NCBI GenBank assembly: GCA_022841915.1
Contig: JALHQN010000011.1
Location: 97,592 to 161,591 of the forward strand
Reading direction: 5' to 3'
Length of the DNA stretch: 64,000 nucleotides
Source of the DNA: Burkholderiales bacterium
GTDB lineage: Bacteria; Pseudomonadota; Gammaproteobacteria; Burkholderiales; WYBJ01
Both the position numbers and the translations under genes were made by a program. The notes below the pieces were generated by a model. That model saw only the letters and a program-made list of their open reading frames with translations. It was not told the origin of the DNA and did no database searches. Positions 45,369 through 52,944 of the stretch are shown here, in pieces. How positions within the stretch are numbered: position 1 is the first letter of the stretch; each line of letters opens with the position of its first letter.

Positions 45369-46235
45369 CTACCGTTCGCCGCGCGTCAGCACGCGCTCGG
45401 CACGCCACGTACGCTTCACCATGCCGCTGCCAATGCCCGCAGTCACGGTGCCCTCCATGTAGGCCGCATGCACCCGTCCTTCGAAATGATGCGCCCGCCC
45501 TTCGTCCACCAGCACGAAGCGGATCCGGTCGCCATCGAGACGCGATTCGAACAGCGGCAGAAACCCGCCGCCTGCGTTCACGCGCGCGCCGCCTCGTATC
45601 TTCTGGTGATCCTGCTTGAGCTCGATGTCGTAGGTGTGCTGCGCGTCACCGACCGTCGCTTCCAGCCGCCAGGAGCCGGCCACGTTCGCCGGCACGACGT
45701 ACAGGAAGTAATTCTTGGAGATGTTGACGCTGCGATCCGGTGTCCAGTCCTGGAAGCCGAAGTCGTGCGCGATGATGCGAGTGCCCGGGCGCAGTTCGTT
45801 CATGAGCTTGGGCTTGAGCCGATTGACCAGCCCGGTGAGCAGGTAAAGCGTCACCACCGTGGCCTCCTTGATATCGGTTTCAAACACGTCCTGCTGAACG
45901 AAGCGCACGCGATCGGCGACGCCGGCCTTGTGCGCGTTCTGGTTCGCCTCTTCCACCAGCTTGGCATCGATGTCGACCCCGAAACCACGCGCACCGAAAT
46001 GCGTCGCCGCGGTGATGGGGATGCGGCCGTCGCCCGAGCCGAGATCGACCACCAGGTCGGAGGGCTTCACATCGGCCAGGCGCAGCATTTCTTCGACGGC
46101 GACCTGCGTCGAAGGCAGGTAGGGGGTGGGCACCTCGCCCGGCGGGGTGATGCTCGCTGCATGCGCCGTAGACGCTCCTCCGAGGACTACAGCGCAAAGC
46201 ACGCCCAGCCACACGCGCAACCTCCATGGATCCAT
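45369..46235 (-). CDS. exported FAM173-like SAM methyltransferase
   Basis: A 288-residue protein whose first 26 residues look like a Sec signal peptide (hydrophobic core, then S-T-A-H-A/A). The domain from 35 to about 190 is a class I methyltransferase with V-V-D-L-G-S-G-D-G-R at 62-71. It closely resembles eukaryotic FAM173 proteins, mitochondrial lysine methyltransferases, in P-T-P-Y-L-P-S-T-Q-V-A-V-E-E-M, A-T-V-V-T-L-Y-L-L and I-I-A-H-D-F. The C-terminal about 100 residues form a separate beta-rich domain. SAM is cytoplasmic, so the secreted location is puzzling. An uncleaved anchor facing the cytoplasm is possible. AGGA precedes ATG. Confidence 0.78.
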   Translation of the reverse strand: MDPWRLRVWLGVLCAVVLGGASTAHAASITPPGEVPTPYLPSTQVAVEEMLRLADVKPSDLVVDLGSGDGRIPITAATHFGARGFGVDIDAKLVEEANQNAHKAGVADRVRFVQQDVFETDIKEATVVTLYLLTGLVNRLKPKLMNELRPGTRIIAHDFGFQDWTPDRSVNISKNYFLYVVPANVAGSWRLEATVGDAQHTYDIELKQDHQKIRGGARVNAGGGFLPLFESRLDGDRIRFVLVDEGRAHHFEGRVHAAYMEGTVTAGIGSGMVKRTWRAERVLTRGER

Positions 46236-46314
46236 GTCGTTCCTGCCTCCGTTGTTCCAGCCATCGATCGACTTCGACCGAGGTCGCGATTGTCCCAGTC
46301 TCGAGGCGTCCACG

Positions 46315-48189
46315 CTACTCGGCGAACAGAACGACGGGATCGGCCGGCGGCTTGCCGCTCGTACGCCGCTTCAGCACCGCAGCCGTCGCGGGCGCGAAGT
46401 CCATCAGCTCGTCGTAGGCCAGCTGATAATCTTTCGGCGCGCCGCGAGCGAAAGCGATCAGGCCGAGCGTGTACCAGGCTTCGGCCGTGTTCGGCGCGCG
46501 CTCGAGCAGATAGTCGAGCTGCGCTTCGGCCGCTTGCCATTGACCCGTGCTGGCGAGCGCCCGCGCCAGATAGATGCGGGCGTCACCCGCCATCGGTGCG
46601 AGCCGCACGGCTTGCTGCAGCACACGGATCGCACCCGCAGGGTCGCGATTGCGCAGTCGCGCCTGACCGAGATTGATCCAACCAGCCGGCGCATCGGGCT
46701 GCAGCTTTGTCGCCATCTCCAGCGCGGTGATCGCCTCGGGAAATCGGCCGAGTTGCAGCAGGCTGTAGCCCTTCGCATTCCAGAGCAAAGCATCGCCGGG
46801 ACGCACCTGCGTGCCCCGCTCGCTGTATTCGAGCGCTCGCACGAAATCGCCTGCCTCGCCGTGATGCATCGCCAGCGCATTGAGCAGCCCGGGGTGATTG
46901 CGGTCGAGGGCCTCGGCCCGCGCATAGGCATCGCGCGCTTCGGGTCGCTGCCGAAGCGCCGCATACGCATTGCCCAGATACACCCAGTCGGCGGCTTGGC
47001 CGGCCTCCAGCCGCGTCGCCTGGCGGTACTTCTCGATCGCAGCGCGCCACAGACGCAGGTTGAAGTACGCAGCCCCCATCGCGCGCAGATCGGAAGCAGA
47101 CTGCGGCTTCGCACTTTCCGCCTGTGCGAGTACGGCAGCAGCCTCGCGGCCGCGGCCGAGCAAGGTCAGCGTTTGCGCCAGTCCGCTCAACGCGCCGGGA
47201 TGCTCGGGTTGGGTCTGCAGCACCTGGCGCCATGCACGCTCGGCATCGGACCACCGGTCGGCCTGCTGATAGAGTGCCGCGAGATTGATCCAAGCTGCGA
47301 TCCATCCGGGCTGGACCTCGGTCGCGCGGCGGTACGCAGCCTCCGCCTCGCCGGGGCGTCCTGCCTTGATCGCCTCGATACCGATCTGATGCCAGACGGC
47401 CGCATCATCCGGCTTGGGCGGCAAGGCATCCAGCGCCTCGCGGGCGGCATCCAGACGGCCGGTGCGCGCCAGCAGCAAGGCCCGCTTGCGCAGGGCGTCG
47501 CCGTCGAGCGGCGCGATCGTCGCGGCTTCCGCTATCGCGTCGAGCGCGGGGCCGTAACGGGCTTGCGCCTCCAACACCTCCGCACGGGTCAGCCAAAGGG
47601 CGGCATAGCGCGGGGCGACCTCCATACCGGAAGCAACCGCCGCTTCGGCCTGAGCCACGCGATCGGCAACCAGATGAGCCAGCGCGAGCACGACCCAGGC
47701 TTCGGCATGGTCGGGCGAGCGGCCGAGCACCTCGCGTGCCGCTTGCTCGGCCCGCGTCGCATCGGATTGCGCGAGGTAGGTCCAGGCGAGATACACCTGC
47801 GTGGCATCGTCGCGCGGATGACGCGCGGCCACTCCGAGCAAGGTCGCTCGGGCTGTGGCGATGTCCCCCAGCCGCAGCTGCGCAAGTCCGAGCAGACTGC
47901 CCGCAACCGCAGAGCCTGGCGCGGCGTCGGCCCAGCGCTTCGCGGACTCGGCAAGCGCCTGCCAGTTCTGGCTGAAGTAATGGCGCCGCGCCTCATCGGC
48001 CCACCGATCGTCCTGCACTGGGGCCGCGCTCGGCGGCGTGATCGGCCAGCCGGGCCGCACGCTTCCAGGGACGATGGCCGCACTGGCGCCCGCCGCGAGC
48101 CCGAGCACGACGCCGAGCAGCCATGCGCTCAGCACGGCGCCAGGCGTCCGCCCCACCTGCGATCCAAGTCCCCACGGCAATGCCCGCAC
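46315..48189 (-). CDS. exported TPR-repeat protein
   Basis: A 624-residue secreted or anchored protein. After a signal peptide (hydrophobic stretch near 20-38, ending A-S-A-A), the rest is mostly tandem tetratricopeptide repeats, about 14-15, recognisable by A-x-x-x-L-G and A-x-x-x-Y-x-x-A spacing. It ends with a conserved-looking D-Y-Q-L-A-Y-D-E-L-M segment. TPR proteins scaffold complexes. The GTG at 48189 is 1 base after the racemase-like gene stop, with GGGGA upstream, which favours translational coupling. ATG is lacking in a sensible place. No partner is identified. Confidence 0.75.
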   Translation of the reverse strand: MRALPWGLGSQVGRTPGAVLSAWLLGVVLGLAAGASAAIVPGSVRPGWPITPPSAAPVQDDRWADEARRHYFSQNWQALAESAKRWADAAPGSAVAGSLLGLAQLRLGDIATARATLLGVAARHPRDDATQVYLAWTYLAQSDATRAEQAAREVLGRSPDHAEAWVVLALAHLVADRVAQAEAAVASGMEVAPRYAALWLTRAEVLEAQARYGPALDAIAEAATIAPLDGDALRKRALLLARTGRLDAAREALDALPPKPDDAAVWHQIGIEAIKAGRPGEAEAAYRRATEVQPGWIAAWINLAALYQQADRWSDAERAWRQVLQTQPEHPGALSGLAQTLTLLGRGREAAAVLAQAESAKPQSASDLRAMGAAYFNLRLWRAAIEKYRQATRLEAGQAADWVYLGNAYAALRQRPEARDAYARAEALDRNHPGLLNALAMHHGEAGDFVRALEYSERGTQVRPGDALLWNAKGYSLLQLGRFPEAITALEMATKLQPDAPAGWINLGQARLRNRDPAGAIRVLQQAVRLAPMAGDARIYLARALASTGQWQAAEAQLDYLLERAPNTAEAWYTLGLIAFARGAPKDYQLAYDELMDFAPATAAVLKRRTSGKPPADPVVLFAE

Positions 48190-48190
48190 G

Positions 48191-49309
48191 CTAGCGCTCC
48201 CCGGGATCGAATTCTCCCAGCCCGGGATAGCCTGCGTCTTCGGGCGTACCGCGAAACCGCGCATCGATCGGTACGGGCAGGGCCGGGATGGTCCGGTCAC
48301 CCTCGCGCAGGCGATGCGCGAACACACCTCGTGCGGCGAAGTGCGGATCGCTCAGCGCCTCCTGCATCGAGCAGACGATGGAGCAGCAGACATCGTGGCC
48401 GGCAAAAGTCTGCTGCCAGTGCGCGGCATCGCGCGCGCCGATGATGCGCGCAACCTCGGCCTTTACGGCAGCTTCCTGGCCAGCGTCGTTACGCAACGTG
48501 GCATCCAGACCGATCAGCTCGCAGAATGTCTCCCAGAATTTCTGCTCCAGCGGTGCAGCGGCGAGAAAACGTCCATCGGCGGTGCGATAAACGTTGTAAC
48601 GCGGGCTGCCGCCTGTGACCAGATCTGCGCCGGGACGCGGCCACTCTCCGGCGGCAATGCCGCTGCCGATCGCCCAGTACATGAACGTGAAGAGATTGTC
48701 GGCCATCGCGATATCGAGCTTGCAACCCTCGCCGGTGCGATCGCGTTCGCGCAAAGCCAGCAGGATGTTGATGACCGCCGGATAGGTGCCTCCCGCGATA
48801 TCCGCCACCAGCGCCGCCGGCACCACCGGCGCGCCATCGGCTGCCGCCGCCAATCCCAGCATGCCGGACTCGGCCACGTAATTGAGGTCATGCGCGGCGA
48901 CGTCGGCTTTCGGTCCATGTTGGCCCCAGCCCGTCACGGCACAATAGATGACACGTGGATTGATCGCCTTCAGCGCTTCGTAACCGAGTCCGAGCCGATC
49001 CATCACACCGGGACGAAACTGCTCGAGCACGATGTCGGCCGATTCGAGCAGCGGCCGCAGCCGATCGATCGCTCCGGGCGCTTTGAGATCGATCGCGATC
49101 GAGCGCTTGCCGCGGTTGAGCAGCGCGAAGTTGACGCTGTGGTCGCCGAACTTCGGTGTGTAGCTGCGCATCTCGTCGCCGCGCCCGGGGCGTTCGATCT
49201 TGATGACCTCGGCGCCGGCTTCGGCAAGCAGCAGTGTGGCGAGGGGCCCCGGCAGCAGCGTGGAAAAATCGAGCACGCGCACACCGGCAAGAGGCTGACG
49301 CTCAGTCAT
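48191..49309 (-). CDS. CaiB/BaiF CoA-transferase family protein, alpha-methylacyl-CoA racemase-like
   Basis: A 372-residue family III CoA-transferase fold protein. It starts L-A-G-V-R-V-L-D-F-S-T-L-L-P-G-P and has L-L-L-A-E-A-G-A-E-V-I-K-I-E-R-P-G-R-G-D near 35. The region near 150, A-A-H-D-L-N-Y-V-A-E-S-G, matches the racemase subgroup, whose active Asp lies in a H-D-x-N-Y motif, better than the transferases. It would interconvert 2-methylacyl-CoA epimers during branched-acid degradation. The start (49309) overlaps the preceding gene end (49302) by 8 bases. It is followed by the TPR gene after 1 base. Confidence 0.82.
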   Translation of the reverse strand: MTERQPLAGVRVLDFSTLLPGPLATLLLAEAGAEVIKIERPGRGDEMRSYTPKFGDHSVNFALLNRGKRSIAIDLKAPGAIDRLRPLLESADIVLEQFRPGVMDRLGLGYEALKAINPRVIYCAVTGWGQHGPKADVAAHDLNYVAESGMLGLAAAADGAPVVPAALVADIAGGTYPAVINILLALRERDRTGEGCKLDIAMADNLFTFMYWAIGSGIAAGEWPRPGADLVTGGSPRYNVYRTADGRFLAAAPLEQKFWETFCELIGLDATLRNDAGQEAAVKAEVARIIGARDAAHWQQTFAGHDVCCSIVCSMQEALSDPHFAARGVFAHRLREGDRTIPALPVPIDARFRGTPEDAGYPGLGEFDPGER

Positions 49310-50003
49310 CCGCGATCTCGTCGTCACGCTCGGTCCACGCCTGGACCTGCGCCTCTACCAGCGCTCGCTGCTTGGCGATCTGCGCGCGGCGGGCTGGAAC
49401 ATAGCCTGGGTCGCCGTAGGCTTCCCAGAGCGTCTGGGTGACATCGTAGTGACGATCAAGGCCGGTACGCTCCAGCAAGCCGATCGGGCCTTCCGGATAA
49501 CCGAGGCCGAGCTTGAGCGTGATATCCATGTCGGCGGCGCTGGCCAGGCCTTCGTCGAGGCGGCGCAGCGCGGCGTTGTAGTAGGGCCGGATCAGTCGGT
49601 TGAGGATACGCCCGGGCACGTCTTTGCATACCGCGACCTGCAAGCCGGCCGACTCGAACACGCGCCTCGCCGCATCGATCGCCGCTTGCGGCGTGGCGGG
49701 TTGGCGGACCAGTTCGATCAGGTTGCTCGCAGGATCGCTCCCCAGGCGAAAGCGGGCAAAGCCTAGCATGTTGCTGCCCTCCTCGCCGCGCGACTCGCCG
49801 GTGTAGACGCCCAGACACTCCATATCCAATTCCACTACCACGGCCCGGTAGCCATCGCGCTTGCCGAGACGTTCGAGCGCCTCGGGCACGCGGTTGCCCA
49901 GCACCAGCGCCACGTCGCCGTCGCGCTCGGCCTTGTCGAGCAGCGGATGGGCCCCGGGGAAGGATGCACTGTCGCCCAGCGAGAGGATCTTGTAGCTCAT
50001 CAT
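49302..50003 (-). CDS. 3-hydroxyacyl-CoA dehydrogenase C-terminal-like protein lacking the NAD domain motif
   Basis: A 233-residue protein. The C-terminal about 130 residues match the 3-hydroxyacyl-CoA dehydrogenase C-terminal domain: V-P-G-R-I-L-N-R-L near 130 and L-G-L-G-Y-P-E-G-P-I-G-L-L-E near 165. The first 95 residues do not show the G-x-G-x-x-G of the NAD-binding half. It overlaps the end of the full-length dehydrogenase gene by one base, so the two may form a heterodimer or the truncated one may be non-catalytic. GGAGG precedes the tandem ATGs at 50003 and 50000. Confidence 0.75.
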   Translation of the reverse strand: MMSYKILSLGDSASFPGAHPLLDKAERDGDVALVLGNRVPEALERLGKRDGYRAVVVELDMECLGVYTGESRGEEGSNMLGFARFRLGSDPASNLIELVRQPATPQAAIDAARRVFESAGLQVAVCKDVPGRILNRLIRPYYNAALRRLDEGLASAADMDITLKLGLGYPEGPIGLLERTGLDRHYDVTQTLWEAYGDPGYVPARRAQIAKQRALVEAQVQAWTERDDEIADD

Positions 50004-50878
50004 CAGCCTCCGAACATCGCGTTGCCGCTGTACTTGTAGAAGCCCTGGCCGGTCTTGCGACCGAGGTGGCCGGCGGCAATCATGCGCTTCACCAGCGCGG
50101 GCACCTGATTGCGCGGTTCATGGGTTCCCGCGTACAAGGCCTCTGCCACGAGCAGATGTGTGTCGAGGCCGACGAGATCGAGCAGTTCCAGCGGCCCCAT
50201 CGCATAGCCCAGACCCGTCTTGATCGCGCGGTCGATTTCCGCAGGCTCGGCGAGCCCCGCCTCGACCATTCGGATCGCGTCGTTGTTGAACGGGATGAGG
50301 AAGTAGTTGAGGATGAACCCAGGATTGTCCTTGGTCTTGACCGGGATCTGGCCCATCGCCTTGCACAGATCCCAAGCCGCCTGGAACGCTTCGTCGCTGG
50401 TGCGCAAACCGGGCGACATCTCGACCAGCTTCATCAACTGAGCGGGCAGGCAGAAATGCATGCCGATCACCCGCTCGTCGCGCCCCGAACCGGCTGCGAT
50501 CTCGGTGATCGACAAGGTCGACGTGTTGGATGCGAACAGGGTTTCGGGCGGACAGACGGCATCGAGCTTGGCCAGCAGTTCGTGCTTGACCTTGAGATTC
50601 TCGAACACGGCCTCGATCACGATGTCGCATTGGGCCATGGTCGCGATATCGGTCGTGCTGCTCAGATTGCCGAGGATCGTGTCGACTTGCGCCTGTGTGA
50701 GCTTCTTGCGTTCCACCGACTTGGCGAAGAAGCCTTCCGTCTGCTTGCGCGCGCGGTCCAGTGACGGCTGGGAAACGTCGTAGACGATGGTACGAAAGCC
50801 CGCGCGCGCGGCCACGATGGCGATACCCGACCCCATGGTCCCGCTGCCCGCCACGCCGACAGTTTTGATTGTGCTCAT
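50003..50878 (-). CDS. 3-hydroxyacyl-CoA (3-hydroxybutyryl-CoA) dehydrogenase
   Basis: A 291-residue NAD-dependent beta-oxidation enzyme. The nucleotide loop G-S-G-T-M-G-S-G-I-A is at about 11-20. The catalytic histidine region is V-I-G-M-H-F-C-L-P-A near 140, followed by K-D-N-P-G-F-I-L-N and G-L-G-Y-A-M-G-P-L-E-L-L-D. Length fits the short HBD type without a hydratase domain. It is first in a tight run of hydroxyacyl-CoA dehydrogenase, its C-terminal-like partner, racemase-like protein and TPR genes. An acyl-CoA dehydrogenase gene lies 116 bases upstream. Confidence 0.92.
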   Translation of the reverse strand: MSTIKTVGVAGSGTMGSGIAIVAARAGFRTIVYDVSQPSLDRARKQTEGFFAKSVERKKLTQAQVDTILGNLSSTTDIATMAQCDIVIEAVFENLKVKHELLAKLDAVCPPETLFASNTSTLSITEIAAGSGRDERVIGMHFCLPAQLMKLVEMSPGLRTSDEAFQAAWDLCKAMGQIPVKTKDNPGFILNYFLIPFNNDAIRMVEAGLAEPAEIDRAIKTGLGYAMGPLELLDLVGLDTHLLVAEALYAGTHEPRNQVPALVKRMIAAGHLGRKTGQGFYKYSGNAMFGG

Positions 50879-50994
50879 CAGAGGCTGCTCTCTTTGGAGT
50901 TAAAGGCAAACGGTGAGGCCGTGAACCGTGAAGCGCGCCGCATCGAGCGAACTGCGCTGTGGTGATCGCATGCTACCCGATGTCCTTCCGATGT

Positions 50995-52161
50995 TTACTT
51001 CTTGAGGAAACTGCGCCCGATCAATTGCCGGTGGATCTGGTTGGTGCCTTCCCAGATTTGGGTAATCTTCGCATCCCGCATCAGTCGCTCGACTCGGTAG
51101 TCCTTGCAGTAGCCATAGCCGCCATGCAACTGCACGGCATCGGTGGCGATGCGCATGGCGATGTCGGATGCGCGCAACTTGAGCATCGAGGCTTCGATGC
51201 CGATGTCCGCGGCGCCGGCATCGATCAGACGCGCGACGTGCCACATCCAGGCTTCGCACTGCGCCAGATCGGTCGCCATGTCGGCGAGCATGAACTGTAT
51301 GCCCTGAAACTCGACGATGCGCTTGCCCGACTGCCGACGCTCGTTGATGTAGGCCACGGCATCCTCGAACGCCGCACGGGCGATGCCCAGTGCATGCGCT
51401 GCCACGCTGGGCCGGGACTTGTTGAGCGAGGCGAGGAGCAGCTTGAGCCCGTCGCCCGGCGCCCCGAGCAGATTGGCGCGCGGCACGCGATACCCGTCGA
51501 AGGCCAGCGTCGCGGTGCTGGATGCGCGCAAGCCCATCTTGTCTTCTTCGCGCACCACGGTGAGCCCCGGGCCGCCTCGCTCGAGCACCAGCGCGGAGAT
51601 CGACTTGCGGCTGTCTTCGATGCCGCGCCACTTCCCGAACACGAGCATCAGATCGGCATGCGCGCCATTGGTGATGAACGTCTTGGTGCCCGTGACGACG
51701 ATCTCGTCGCCATCTTCCTCGAATCGGGTCGTCATCCCGGTGGCGTCCGAGCCCGCGGTCGGCTCGGTGATCACCAGCGAGGCGAGCGCACCTTCGGCCA
51801 GCCGCGGCAACAGGCGCTGCTTTTGCTCCTCGGTGCCGAAATCGATCAACGGCTTCATGGCGTGAAAATTGGTCGCCCAGATCACGCCCGTCGACGCGCA
51901 GGCCTTGCTGATCTCCCTTGCGCACGCCAGGTACACGGCATACGAAAGCCCGGCGCCGCCGTATGCCGCCGGCACGAACATGCCGTTGAGCCCGAGCGCG
52001 TTGATGGCCTTGACGTTGTCCCAGGGAAATTCGCCGCTCCGGTCGTACCGCTCGGCCTTGGGTGCAATTTCGTCGCGAGCCAGCGCGCGCACCGAATCGA
52101 GCACCATCGCCTCTTCCGAGGGCAGCGTCAGTGTGGCGTCGAGACGGTCGAATATCGTCAT
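50995..52161 (-). CDS. acyl-CoA dehydrogenase
   Basis: A 388-residue FAD enzyme that introduces a double bond between C2 and C3 of an acyl-CoA. The family segments are V-P-A-A-Y-G-G-A-G-L-S-Y near 65, I-T-E-P-T-A-G-S-D-A near 130, the G-T-K-T-F-I-T-N-G segment near 155, Q-L-H-G-G-Y-G-Y near 345 and I-W-E-G-T-N-Q-I-H near 370, whose Glu is the general base. The ATG at 52161 is used; an upstream frame to 52221 is not needed. It follows the SDR and CoA ligase genes, and with them forms a CoA-activation and oxidation set. Confidence 0.93.
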   Translation of the reverse strand: MTIFDRLDATLTLPSEEAMVLDSVRALARDEIAPKAERYDRSGEFPWDNVKAINALGLNGMFVPAAYGGAGLSYAVYLACAREISKACASTGVIWATNFHAMKPLIDFGTEEQKQRLLPRLAEGALASLVITEPTAGSDATGMTTRFEEDGDEIVVTGTKTFITNGAHADLMLVFGKWRGIEDSRKSISALVLERGGPGLTVVREEDKMGLRASSTATLAFDGYRVPRANLLGAPGDGLKLLLASLNKSRPSVAAHALGIARAAFEDAVAYINERRQSGKRIVEFQGIQFMLADMATDLAQCEAWMWHVARLIDAGAADIGIEASMLKLRASDIAMRIATDAVQLHGGYGYCKDYRVERLMRDAKITQIWEGTNQIHRQLIGRSFLKK

Positions 52162-52195
52162 TGCCGCATTGCTCCAGCGCAAGGGTCGGGCGCCA

Positions 52196-52942
52196 TCAAT
52201 GCGCGATCCCCTGCCCGCCATCGACGTAGATCGTCTCGCCCGTCAGGTAGGGAATGTTCTCGCTGAAGATCGCCGCGACCATGCGGGCGATGGCATCGGT
52301 ACCGGCATGCGTTCCAGTCGGAATGCGACGACTGAGGTAGTCCTTGAGCGCACCTTGCGTCAACGCTTCGCGGTTGAGATCGGTTTCGATGTAGCCGGGC
52401 GCGACGTCGACCACGCTGATTTTTTTCGGTGCCCACTCCACCGCGAGACAACGCGTGATCGCCCCCACGGCCGCCTTGGCTGCACAGTACGGCACGTTGC
52501 GGCGCACCCCGATCTTGTCGAAGAAAGACCCGATATTGACGATGATGCCGCCCCCGCTTTGCACCAGATGCGGATACGCTTCGCGGCAAGTGGTGTAGAC
52601 CGCGGTCGCATTGGTCTTCATCACCGTTTCGAACACAGAGGTCTCCAGCCGGTCGCTGGGACCGTCGAGGTGAATGCCGGCGTTGTTCACCAGCCCGTAC
52701 AGTCCGCCGGCGGCTTGCGCGAACTGTGCGAGCGCCGCACGGGCGCTGTTCTCATCGGTAACATCGCAGGCAACGTTCACGAAATTGGCTGCGATCTCGG
52801 CCGGCACGTCGGCACTCTCCAGCCCGGTACCCTTGCGCGAGAAACAGCCCACTTTGAATCCGCGCTTCGCCAATTCCACGGCAATCGCCGCGCCGATTCC
52901 TCGACTCGCGCCGGTCACTGCAATGGCACGCTGTGCACTCAT
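52196..52942 (-). CDS. SDR family oxidoreductase (beta-ketoacyl reductase-like)
   Basis: A 248-residue SDR. T-G-A-S-R-G-I-G (about 10-17), N-N-A-G near 87 and catalytic Y-C-A-A-K near 155 with upstream serine (N-I-G-S-F-F-D) are all present, so it should be active. The C-terminus ends I-Y-V-D-G-G-Q-G. Likely it reduces or oxidises a hydroxy/oxo-acyl-CoA. The ATG at 52942 lies 2 bases after the ligase stop, which points to an operon. An upstream ATG at 52981 is less likely. Confidence 0.88.
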   Translation of the reverse strand: MSAQRAIAVTGASRGIGAAIAVELAKRGFKVGCFSRKGTGLESADVPAEIAANFVNVACDVTDENSARAALAQFAQAAGGLYGLVNNAGIHLDGPSDRLETSVFETVMKTNATAVYTTCREAYPHLVQSGGGIIVNIGSFFDKIGVRRNVPYCAAKAAVGAITRCLAVEWAPKKISVVDVAPGYIETDLNREALTQGALKDYLSRRIPTGTHAGTDAIARMVAAIFSENIPYLTGETIYVDGGQGIAH

Positions 52943-52944
52943 GT

